Shown here: positions 1 through 6,063 of the stretch, one piece after another
How the letters are laid out: every line of letters begins with the position of its first letter
How positions within the stretch are numbered: the first letter of the stretch is position 1
Assembly (NCBI GenBank): GCA_009785875.1
Contig: WQUF01000123.1
Coordinates: forward strand, 1 to 15,155
Source: Oscillospiraceae bacterium
GTDB taxonomy: Bacteria > Bacillota > Clostridia > Clostridiales > Clostridiaceae
Direction: 5' to 3'
Length of the DNA: 15,155 nucleotides
The notes under the pieces: generated by a model
Seen by the model: the letters and a program-made list of their open reading frames with translations, nothing else
What the model was told of the DNA's origin: nothing
Databases searched by the model: none
Program-made: the position numbers and the translations under genes

Positions 1-61
1 TCCATACTGATAAAAAGACTTTCTAAAATTGATTAAAAAGAAAGATTGGAGATAAATATTA

Positions 62-395
62 ATGCCTGCAAATAAAACTAAGAAAAAAGTACCTTTAAAT
101 ATGGACGAGATTATTAAAATGATGTTTAAGCTCTCTGAAAATTAATTATAAAAGCTATACCAAAATAGAGAAGGAGGCGGTTAGGGTGAGTGAATCGTTA
201 TGGAGCTTTGATAAATGGCGAAATGAAGGAAGAAAAGAAGGAAAAATAGAAGGCATAAGAGAAGGGAAAAAAAAGAGAGAAATGGAAATGGCAGAAAATC
301 TAATAAAAATAGATCTACCGATAGAGCAGATAATACAAGTCACAGGACTCTCCGAAAAAGAAATTATGAAAATAAAAACACGATTAATACAGTAA
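62..395 (+). pseudogene. Broken Rpn/YhgA-type nuclease-like gene (N- and C-terminal fragments)
   Basis: Two same-strand fragments look like the ends of one larger gene. The first (62-145) has a GGAGA ribosome site at 48-52 and encodes 27 residues, rich in lysine after the start and ending FKLSEN before a TAA. The second (GTG at 186, ending 395, 69 aa) lies in another frame and has a perfect AAGGAGG at 171-177, 8 nt before the GTG. It contains the EGRKEGKIEGIREGKKK-type charged repeat followed by a short helical domain (NLIKIDLPIEQIIQVTGLSE). That arrangement is characteristic of the C-terminus of PD-(D/E)XK recombination-promoting nuclease (Rpn, transposase_31) proteins. The nuclease core is missing, so an internal deletion is the simplest reading. 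The second part may still be translated by itself. The family assignment rests mainly on this C-terminal pattern. Confidence 0.45.
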
Positions 396-528
396 AGATC
401 AAAAATGAAAAGGTACAGATAAAAGATTTAAGAAATAAATTTTGAATAAAATTAAAGAAATTGCATAATACTATGCAGAATAGAAAATGTTATTCATAAA
501 TGGTAACTAGATGGCAGATGTTTTTTGC

Positions 529-550
529 CTGGTGAAGGTGGATTCACCAG
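529..550. repeat. 8-bp perfect hairpin, loop of 6
   Basis: CTGGTGAA at 529-536 is the exact reverse complement of TTCACCAG at 543-550, separated by GGTGGA. No clean run of T follows on either strand, so it is not a standard terminator. It lies 35 bases beyond the stop of the minus-strand micro-ORF at 585-629, so it could form the 3' end of a small transcript from that side. Confidence 0.55.
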
Positions 551-584
551 AATCAAAAAAGACGATAATTTTCCTATTATCACT

Positions 585-629
585 TTAATTAAATATTAAA
601 TTAATTATTGCGATTGTTTCGCTTTGCAT
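585..629 (-). CDS. Possible 14-residue peptide, toxin-leader-like
   Basis: On the minus strand an ATG at 629 follows AGAGGTGGTG (633-642), a strong ribosome site at normal spacing. It opens a 14-codon frame, MQSETIAIINLIFN, ending in TAA. The peptide is hydrophobic in its second half. The ribosome site followed by a short start resembles loci for small holin-like or type I toxins of Firmicutes (the TxpA/BsrG type), whose proteins begin with a few polar residues and then a membrane helix. This version stops before a full helix is made. It may be a truncated relic, a leader peptide or chance. I could not identify a convincing promoter. Confidence 0.25.
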   Translation of the reverse strand: MQSETIAIINLIFN

Positions 630-739
630 AGAATCACCACCTCTTTTTTGAATTGGCAAATCTACATCTGCATTAGCTACCTTAATCAAAATAAAAGAGG
701 TTACTTTTCTATTTCATTTAAGTTTTTAATAACTTTGAC

Positions 740-779
740 AATGCTTATTGTAAGACCAATAACTTTTACAATAAGCATT
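740..779. repeat. 14-bp perfect inverted repeat, loop of 12
   Basis: AATGCTTATTGTAA (740-753) is the exact reverse complement of TTACAATAAGCATT (766-779), with 12 bases between. No T-run follows directly on either strand, so an intrinsic terminator is unlikely. Its position about 250 bases upstream of the lipoprotein gene leaves a regulatory site or a mobile-element relic as possibilities. Confidence 0.6.
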
Positions 780-1026
780 CCACAATTAATAATTAAATTA
801 ACTGTTTTTTTCTATTTATTTTCTTAAAAAATCTTTGTTGTGTCACAAAATTAACTCTTTCCTAATAGTATAATATGAAGCTTTTATTTGATTGTTAATA
901 TGACTTTTTCGCTATTTTACGTCATTATGATAGAGTTATACCATAGTCTATATTATAATGAATATATAGCTATTAATATTAATGAAATTTATTATTAAAA
1001 GTTTGCTAAGGATAGGTGATTGAATA

Positions 1027-2271
1027 GTGAAAAAGCGAATATTGTCATTCATGTGCACAGTACTTATGTTTCTGACTGGATGTACTCAAGCAAATACATC
1101 TGATATAAAAACTTCTCCTACAACTTCTACAACAAATAAAACTATTATACTAGCGCAGACAACTGATACTACCAAGGAGATATCTATAAAAACAGATAAC
1201 ACATCAGATTCTATGGAAAAAATAACAGAGCCTATTTCCGCTTTAGCAATACAAGCAGATTTTGTCACTGAAACAAGCAATGATGTGCAATTCGGTCCCA
1301 GATTAACACCTGATGGAGCAAATTGTTTCTTTAATGAACACGAAGTCATCACAGCTGAAAACAATCCAGGTTCTATTAGTTCTGCTGAGGTTACCATAGA
1401 TAATAACTTTGCATGGGAATACGTCAATGGGACACCAATTTTGATGATACTTATTGATCCTGAAAAGACGTGGCAGGATGAAGATTATCTTACTTTACCA
1501 AAGTATGGACATCCACTTGTGAGCAAATATGGTTCAGAAATCGATATAATCTGGACAAATCCAGATAATACCGAAGATGAAATTTTTCTGGAATTTCAAG
1601 TTGGAGATTCGAATATGCGGGTTCATGTAAACTCTCCAAAAGGTATAAATAATGAGGATGGTTATACTGATACACTTGTGACACCACCATTTATCGATGG
1701 CACAAATGCTAATCGAGTTTATGTACCGCTATATGCTATTTTGTATGAAACTGGTGGAGGTGTGCTTTACGATCCACTTGGGGAAGGAAGCGTTTTCATA
1801 TATTCTGGTGATGCAATAACTGGCTATACTGGTATGTGGGAAACCTCTGATAGGGGCGAATATCGGACAGATGTGGTTATTAGTGGACAAACATATTCCA
1901 TTTCATCTTACTGGAACGGATTGGAGCTTAAGTCTGATGGGACATTCACTGAATCTGATCGCTTTTATCAAGACGGCGGAGAATGGGTGTTGACGGAGAA
2001 AAATGGTCACTATGCTTTTTTTGGAAGGATACTCGCTATGAAATATGAAACAGAATCTGAGTATAGAGGTACAGATTACAATGCATTGATACCTTGTAGA
2101 GTTAATGAACTTTCAGAAGGATGGGGCAAAGTGACTGGTGCATGCGTGTATGCGAGATTTATTGATGAGTGGGATGAAGGATTTCTTCAGATTCACGGCT
2201 GGAATCCAATGTATTCTAACATGGTAGATAAAGGGGAGGCAGCTCCAAGACCAGGAAAAGCAACACAATAA
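1027..2271 (+). CDS. Secreted lipoprotein with a copper-amine-oxidase-N-like (stalk) domain
   Basis: The 414-residue protein starts at GTG 1027 behind AAGGATAGGTGAT (1009-1019 region). A short lipoprotein signal runs to the lipobox LTGC (residues 16-19), so Cys19 should be lipidated and the protein tethered outside the membrane. Residues about 20-65 are a Thr/Ser-rich linker. Residues about 135-262 resemble the copper amine oxidase N-terminal/stalk domain (PF07833 type), with the signature TPPFIDG..RVYVPLYAIL..TGG near 219-244. That domain is a wall or surface module of Clostridia and is not an oxidase. From about 268 a WETSD...GLELKSDGTF pattern recalls lipocalin-like 'effect of added compound' domains, but weakly. 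The C-terminus (about 350-414) is unrecognised. A hairpin follows the stop. The function is unknown; a role in the cell envelope is inferred. Confidence 0.85.
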   Translation: MKKRILSFMCTVLMFLTGCTQANTSDIKTSPTTSTTNKTIILAQTTDTTKEISIKTDNTSDSMEKITEPISALAIQADFVTETSNDVQFGPRLTPDGANCFFNEHEVITAENNPGSISSAEVTIDNNFAWEYVNGTPILMILIDPEKTWQDEDYLTLPKYGHPLVSKYGSEIDIIWTNPDNTEDEIFLEFQVGDSNMRVHVNSPKGINNEDGYTDTLVTPPFIDGTNANRVYVPLYAILYETGGGVLYDPLGEGSVFIYSGDAITGYTGMWETSDRGEYRTDVVISGQTYSISSYWNGLELKSDGTFTESDRFYQDGGEWVLTEKNGHYAFFGRILAMKYETESEYRGTDYNALIPCRVNELSEGWGKVTGACVYARFIDEWDEGFLQIHGWNPMYSNMVDKGEAAPRPGKATQ

Positions 2272-2279
2272 ATTAGTTA

Positions 2280-2310
2280 TTAAGCCATCTACTTCTTGTA
2301 GATGGCTTAA
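2280..2310 (+). terminator. Hairpin terminator after the lipoprotein gene
   Basis: A perfect 13-bp stem (2280-2292 with 2298-2310) and a TTCTT loop begin 9 bases after the lipoprotein stop codon. The T-run after it is poor (AATTAATTT), so it may be a weak terminator or an RNA-stabilising hairpin. Confidence 0.6.
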
Positions 2311-2383
2311 ATTAATTTAAATTCAACTCATAACCATTAACTTTTTGGTTAAACTAACTAAAATTATTGTAGGAGAATGAAAA

Positions 2384-2929
2384 ATGAAAAAGAAAGTGTT
2401 TTTTACTTTTGGTATTTTAGTTGTAGCAATTGTTATCGTACTCATATATAATATAGTATCCGGATCTCATAGAAATGTTTCCGGTGCTTTAAATACTATA
2501 AAACTTATAAATATTGCTAAAGATTGTTCAATAATAGCTGAGGGTACAGGTAATACAAATGCATTGACTGACGGAAATTCTTCAACCTGGTGGTGCACGA
2601 ACAATAGTAACTGGCCTACTTCCTTGATAATTGCTCTTCCAACCAAGGGAGTAATTTTAGACGAGATCGATTTAAAATTTTTGCAGGAAACTCAATTCCC
2701 TAAAAGATCTTTGGATATAAATATAGATTATGATTTAGTTGGGGGAAACACATTATCTACAGGAGCAAGCGATTTTAAATTTTTTAACAATGATTTCTCT
2801 TTTGTATTTCCACCAAATTCACTTGTAAATAAATTAAAGATTACCCTATCCAATCCTAAAGATGCTGGAAATGTAGGGAAATTTTGGCCTGCTATTCAAG
2901 AAATAGAGATTTATTCTCCTAAATCTTAA
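2384..2929 (+). CDS. Membrane-anchored protein with a discoidin (F5/8 type C)-like domain
   Basis: This 181-residue protein starts at ATG 2384 with AGGAGA at 2371-2376. Residues 1-26 are KKK followed by one hydrophobic helix, either an uncleaved anchor or a signal peptide. Residues about 44-178 read as a galactose-binding-like beta sandwich: NIAKDCSI..AEGTGNTNALTDGN (about 43-67), then a WWCTNN segment, a hydrophobic I/L-D-E-I-D-L strand, and a terminal W-PAIQEIEIY strand. The 'ALTDGN..T.W' pattern and the closing 'EIEIY' strand are hallmarks of F5/8 type C (PF00754) domains, which usually bind carbohydrate. The protein probably displays this domain outside the cell. The ligand is unknown. 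It lies between another surface protein and the UbiB-like kinase. Confidence 0.7.
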   Translation: MKKKVFFTFGILVVAIVIVLIYNIVSGSHRNVSGALNTIKLINIAKDCSIIAEGTGNTNALTDGNSSTWWCTNNSNWPTSLIIALPTKGVILDEIDLKFLQETQFPKRSLDINIDYDLVGGNTLSTGASDFKFFNNDFSFVFPPNSLVNKLKITLSNPKDAGNVGKFWPAIQEIEIYSPKS

Positions 2930-2949
2930 AACAAATATGGTTTATTGTA

Positions 2950-2969
2950 CCAAATACATTTGTATTTGG
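2950..2969 (+). repeat. 8-bp hairpin just upstream of the kinase ribosome site
   Basis: CCAAATAC (2950-2957) and GTATTTGG (2962-2969) pair perfectly around ATTT. The hairpin sits between the discoidin-like gene's stop and the GAAGATGGAG ribosome site of the kinase gene. It has no T-run, so a modest effect on translation or transcript stability is likelier than termination. Confidence 0.4.
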
Positions 2970-2988
2970 GAAGATGGAGTAAAAAATA

Positions 2989-4539
2989 ATGGATGAAGAT
3001 AAAAAAACCAGCAAAAATTCCAGATTGCTTGAGATCATAAAAGTTTTAACATCTCACAATGTATTGATAAATTTAGCAAGGCAGACAAATCCGGCTGAAG
3101 TGAGAGAGGCATTGGAAAAGCTTGGGCCAACTTTCATAAAGCTAGGTCAATTGCTATCTATAAGAGACGATATAATTTCAGAAGAGTATATAGATGAATT
3201 CAGGAAATTGCAGGATGATGTTAAAGCCGATGATTTCAATATTGTAAAGAAAATAATAGAAGAGACAACAAACATGAACCTAAGCGATGTTTTTGAGGAG
3301 CTAAATGAAGAGCCTCTCGCTTCTGCATCGATAGGTCAAGTTCATTATGCTAGACTACTTTCTGGAAAAGAAGTAGTGGTAAAAATACAGCATCCTGGAA
3401 TATATGAGAAGATGAGCACAGATATAGAGCTTTTAGAGAAAGCAATTCCCCTAATAAAATTCATCCCTAGTGCAAGTACTATAAATCCTTATGATATGAT
3501 GGATGAACTTAAAAAATCACTGCTTGTGGAATTGGATTTTAACAAGGAAGTAGACAATATCGAAAGATTTTATAACAACAATTTAAACGAAGATATAATA
3601 TGCCCAAAGGTTTATAAGCAATTTTCTTATAAAAACTTATTGATAATGGATTTTATGAGAGGGGTAAAAATATCTGATTATATCGCTGAAAAAGATGAAG
3701 AAGTCGATGGTATAGATAAGAAAAAGAAGATTGCAGATACCTTGGTTACCAATTACATAAAGCAGATCTTTCAAGATGGTTTTTTTCACGCTGATCCTCA
3801 CCCTGGCAATATTTTAGTATGTGAAGATAAATTAGTTTATTTAGATTTTGGCATGATGGGGGAGCTGGACGAAAAGACCATAGAAAAGCTCAATAATATC
3901 GTAGCTGCTTTAGTAAAGGAGGACGATGCTTTAATTGCAAAGGCTATTTTGGGTTTGTGCAAGCACTCTAAAGATGTGAATATGGATGCTTTAACTATAG
4001 ATGTGGGAAGGCTGTTTTCCAAGTATTACGATATGTCCATAGGAGACATGAACCTTCCTGAGATTTTTACAAATGTGACAAGAGTGTGCTCAAAAAACCG
4101 TTTGATCCTCCCTTCTAATGTTGCTTTGTTATTTAAAGGGATCAGCACAGTGGAAGGCATAATGCAGAGATTAGACCCCAGTTTTTCTTTTATGACTGCT
4201 ATTGAGCCTTATGCGTATAATTATTTAATACATAAATTTGATTTTCAAAAAGAATCCTTGCAGCTTTTAAAGAGTTTGATTAAACTGATCAGGTTTGCTC
4301 CAGATATCCCTGTTAAATTATCTAAACTATTGGATGAGATGTTAAAGGGTAAATTTAATTTTAGCTCTAATAAAGCTGAGAACTCTGCTAATATTTCTTT
4401 ATCAATTATAATTGGAGCTCTGATTATCGGGTCTTCGGTGGCTTTACAAGATGACAAGGTGTTTAATTTTGGTACAGTTGGTCTTTTATTATCATTTGCT
4501 TTATCCTTATTTCTCTTATACAATATTTATAAGAAATAA
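2989..4539 (+). CDS. ABC1/UbiB/AarF-family atypical kinase
   Basis: This 516-residue protein is of normal length for the family. Visible motifs in order are KLGQ (51-54, the family-specific KxGQ segment); ASASIGQVH (111-119), the alanine-rich loop that replaces the glycine loop; the lysine of VVKIQHPG (Lys132); HADPHPGN (267-274), the catalytic loop; and DFG (286-288), which binds metal. Two hydrophobic helices (about 470-487 and 495-513) place the C-terminus in the membrane. In proteobacteria UbiB supports ubiquinone synthesis. In anaerobic Clostridia no ubiquinone is expected, so the role here is probably in another lipid or isoprenoid process and is unknown. It is followed after 19 bases by the HAD phosphatase gene, so the two are likely co-transcribed. 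Confidence 0.92.
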   Translation: MDEDKKTSKNSRLLEIIKVLTSHNVLINLARQTNPAEVREALEKLGPTFIKLGQLLSIRDDIISEEYIDEFRKLQDDVKADDFNIVKKIIEETTNMNLSDVFEELNEEPLASASIGQVHYARLLSGKEVVVKIQHPGIYEKMSTDIELLEKAIPLIKFIPSASTINPYDMMDELKKSLLVELDFNKEVDNIERFYNNNLNEDIICPKVYKQFSYKNLLIMDFMRGVKISDYIAEKDEEVDGIDKKKKIADTLVTNYIKQIFQDGFFHADPHPGNILVCEDKLVYLDFGMMGELDEKTIEKLNNIVAALVKEDDALIAKAILGLCKHSKDVNMDALTIDVGRLFSKYYDMSIGDMNLPEIFTNVTRVCSKNRLILPSNVALLFKGISTVEGIMQRLDPSFSFMTAIEPYAYNYLIHKFDFQKESLQLLKSLIKLIRFAPDIPVKLSKLLDEMLKGKFNFSSNKAENSANISLSIIIGALIIGSSVALQDDKVFNFGTVGLLLSFALSLFLLYNIYKK

Positions 4540-4558
4540 TTTATAGTGAAGGTGTTTT

Positions 4559-5227
4559 ATGAGTTTTAAAGCAATTATTTTTGATTTAGATGGGACATTG
4601 TTAAATACTTTAAATGATATCGTGCGTAGCTTAAATGAAGTTTTAAAATGCCATGGATTTCCTATTCATTCTTTTGATGAATATAAATATTTTGTAGGAA
4701 ATGGAGCTAAGACTCTTATAGATAGGGCGGTGCCAAAGGATACGGAAAGTTTTGAAAAGGAAAAAATGTTAGATGAATATTTAAAATACTATGGAGAGCA
4801 TCAATGCGACGACACTTGCGTTTATGAAGGGATGAGAGAGCTTTTACAGGATCTAAATGAGGCTGATATTTCTATTTCTGTGCTATCGAATAAGCCTCAT
4901 AATTCAACTGTTCAAGTGATAGATCATTATTATAAAGGTATTAAATTCGATTGCGTGTATGGTCAAAGATCCGGTATACCAATAAAACCTGATAAGACTG
5001 CTGCTATTATGATCTCTGAATCTATACATATTCCTCCTTCAGAAATAGTATTTGTGGGGGATAGCAATGTGGATATAGAAACTGCAATTAATTCTGGAAT
5101 GTTTCCTGTAGGTGCTCTTTGGGGTTTCAGAACTAAAGACGAGCTACTCCGGTATGGAGCAAAGAAGCTTGTTTTACATCCTAAAGAGATTTTAGATATA
5201 TTTTGTGACAAAGAGGCTACTCGTTAA
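4559..5227 (+). CDS. HAD-superfamily phosphatase, phosphoglycolate phosphatase-like
   Basis: The 222-residue protein starts at ATG 4559 behind a GAAGGTG site. All four HAD motifs are visible: IFDLDGTLLNT with nucleophile Asp9 and Asp11; VLSNKP with Ser110; IKPDK with Lys143; and VFVGDSNVDIETA with Asp168 and Asp172. The helical cap between residues about 15 and 85 is of the C1 type, as in Gph, PpaX and related beta-phosphoglucomutase-like enzymes. The likely activity is removal of phosphate from a small metabolite such as phosphoglycolate. The true substrate cannot be read from the motifs. It is the second gene of the UbiB-like cluster and was probably annotated by similarity as gph in relatives. 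Confidence 0.88.
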   Translation: MSFKAIIFDLDGTLLNTLNDIVRSLNEVLKCHGFPIHSFDEYKYFVGNGAKTLIDRAVPKDTESFEKEKMLDEYLKYYGEHQCDDTCVYEGMRELLQDLNEADISISVLSNKPHNSTVQVIDHYYKGIKFDCVYGQRSGIPIKPDKTAAIMISESIHIPPSEIVFVGDSNVDIETAINSGMFPVGALWGFRTKDELLRYGAKKLVLHPKEILDIFCDKEATR

Positions 5228-5285
5228 AGACAAATTATAGAAGATTTTGTGAAATAGGTTTAAACTTAGTTTAGGAGGTGATTTT

Positions 5286-5426
5286 GTGAAAAAGATCATA
5301 ATGAATAAAAAGGAAGTTGCGGACGAAAATGAAACTGAAGTAAAGCCTAAAATCGTGAAAAAGATTACTACAATTAAGTCCAAACCAATTTCCCCATTTG
5401 ATGTTGAACAAGAGAGGGACAAGTAA
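5286..5426 (+). CDS. 46-residue charged protein, unknown
   Basis: A GTG at 5286 follows AGGAGGTGA (5273-5281), one of the strongest ribosome sites in the window. It opens a 46-codon frame ending TAA at 5424-5426. The product is rich in Lys and Glu with no hydrophobic segment. It begins MKKIIMNKKEV and ends in PISPFDVEQERDK. It resembles no family I can name. The gene lies between the HAD phosphatase (58-base gap) and the YteA-like gene (61-base gap), all on the same strand, so it is probably transcribed with them. The ribosome site and the position are the evidence that it is real. Confidence 0.6.
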   Translation: MKKIIMNKKEVADENETEVKPKIVKKITTIKSKPISPFDVEQERDK

Positions 5427-5434
5427 AGTTTTTT

Positions 5435-5475
5435 CATAATTTTTTGTTTGTAGCAAATACTAATAAAAAATTATG
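5435..5475 (+). promoter_or_regulatory. Inverted repeat touching the YteA-like ribosome site
   Basis: CATAATTTTTT (5435-5445) is the exact reverse complement of AAAAAATTATG (5465-5475), with 19 bases between. The right arm ends on the first base of the GAGGTGA ribosome site (5475-5481) of the YteA-like gene. Folding could limit access of ribosomes, but the stem is nearly all A-T and would be weak. Confidence 0.35.
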
Positions 5476-5487
5476 AGGTGATGCTTT

Positions 5488-5985
5488 TTGGATTATAATA
5501 GATATAAAAAGTCTTTAATCGATGAAAAGAATTCTATAATTAACAGAGTAAATGATAGTAAAGAGGATTTAAATAACCATACTGAGCTTTCGTATTATGA
5601 TAATCATCCCGCTGACACTGGATCTGATCTATATCAAATGGAGAAGGATATCATCTTGAATTCCAGGGATGAGGATACTCTACAAAAAATAGATATTGCT
5701 TTAAATAGGATGGAAAATGGGACATACGGTTTTTGCGAAATTTGTGGTGCAAGGATACCTGAAGAGAGGCTGGAGATAATTCCATATACAAATATTTGTG
5801 AAAAATGTCAAAATGAAGAATATAAGTATACAGCTCACAAAGCAAATTTAGATGTCCCAATAAGGTATCTGGAAGAGTTTGATGTGGTAAAGGAATTTAA
5901 CTCACGTGATAAGATCTATGAGGATGACGACGGGCTCAATAGTGATAAATTTCATGGAAATATAAATAGCACAAAGTTAACTTAG
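5488..5985 (+). CDS. yteA: YteA-like protein, DksA/TraR C4 zinc-finger family
   Basis: The 165-residue protein starts at TTG 5488 with AGGTGA at 5476-5481. An earlier ATG at 5481 runs into a stop after five codons. The N-terminal half is a charged helical region carrying the signature LSYYDNHPADTGSDLYQMEKD (about residues 34-54) typical of Bacillus YteA (TIGR02890-type) proteins. A zinc finger follows, with Cys83, Cys86, Cys104 and Cys107 (CEIC...CEKC) as in DksA/TraR proteins. In Firmicutes YteA is a poorly studied protein associated with sporulating species. By fold it may act on RNA polymerase, but this is inference. A strong terminator follows the gene, closing the cluster that starts with the UbiB-like kinase. 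Confidence 0.85.
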   Translation: MDYNRYKKSLIDEKNSIINRVNDSKEDLNNHTELSYYDNHPADTGSDLYQMEKDIILNSRDEDTLQKIDIALNRMENGTYGFCEICGARIPEERLEIIPYTNICEKCQNEEYKYTAHKANLDVPIRYLEEFDVVKEFNSRDKIYEDDDGLNSDKFHGNINSTKLT

Positions 5986-6000
5986 ATTTTCTTTAAATAA

Positions 6001-6037
6001 AGCGGCTTTTCTGTTTTTGAAAAGCCGCTAATTTTTT
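6001..6037 (+). terminator. Strong intrinsic terminator after the YteA-like gene
   Basis: AGCGGCTTTTC (6001-6011) and GAAAAGCCGCT (6019-6029) form a perfect 11-bp stem with a 7-base loop, followed by AATTTTTT. It ends the plus-strand cluster. It also lies just past the stop of the convergent phosphatase gene and could act in both directions. Confidence 0.9.
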
Positions 6038-6063
6038 AACAAGAAATGATTAGTATGATTATT

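Larger units (their letters stand above)
396..1026. other. Long AT-rich intergenic region without a convincing large gene
   Basis: This stretch of about 630 bases separates the broken nuclease-like gene from the lipoprotein gene. It contains a hairpin at 529-550, a minus-strand micro-ORF at 585-629 and a larger inverted repeat at 740-779, each listed separately. A plus-strand open frame at 624-827 is present but has no ribosome site and a composition expected of AT-rich non-coding DNA. TATAAT hexamers at 869-874 and 954-959 could serve the lipoprotein gene, but neither has a well-placed -35 element. Confidence 0.6.

Noticed and set aside
529..779. CRISPR-like or multi-copy repeats in the 400-1026 gap
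   Set aside because: Only single inverted repeats are present; no regularly spaced direct repeats were seen.
624..827. 67-residue plus-strand open frame
   Set aside because: It has no ribosome site, a composition of AT-rich non-coding DNA, and overlaps hairpins and the opposite-strand micro-ORF.
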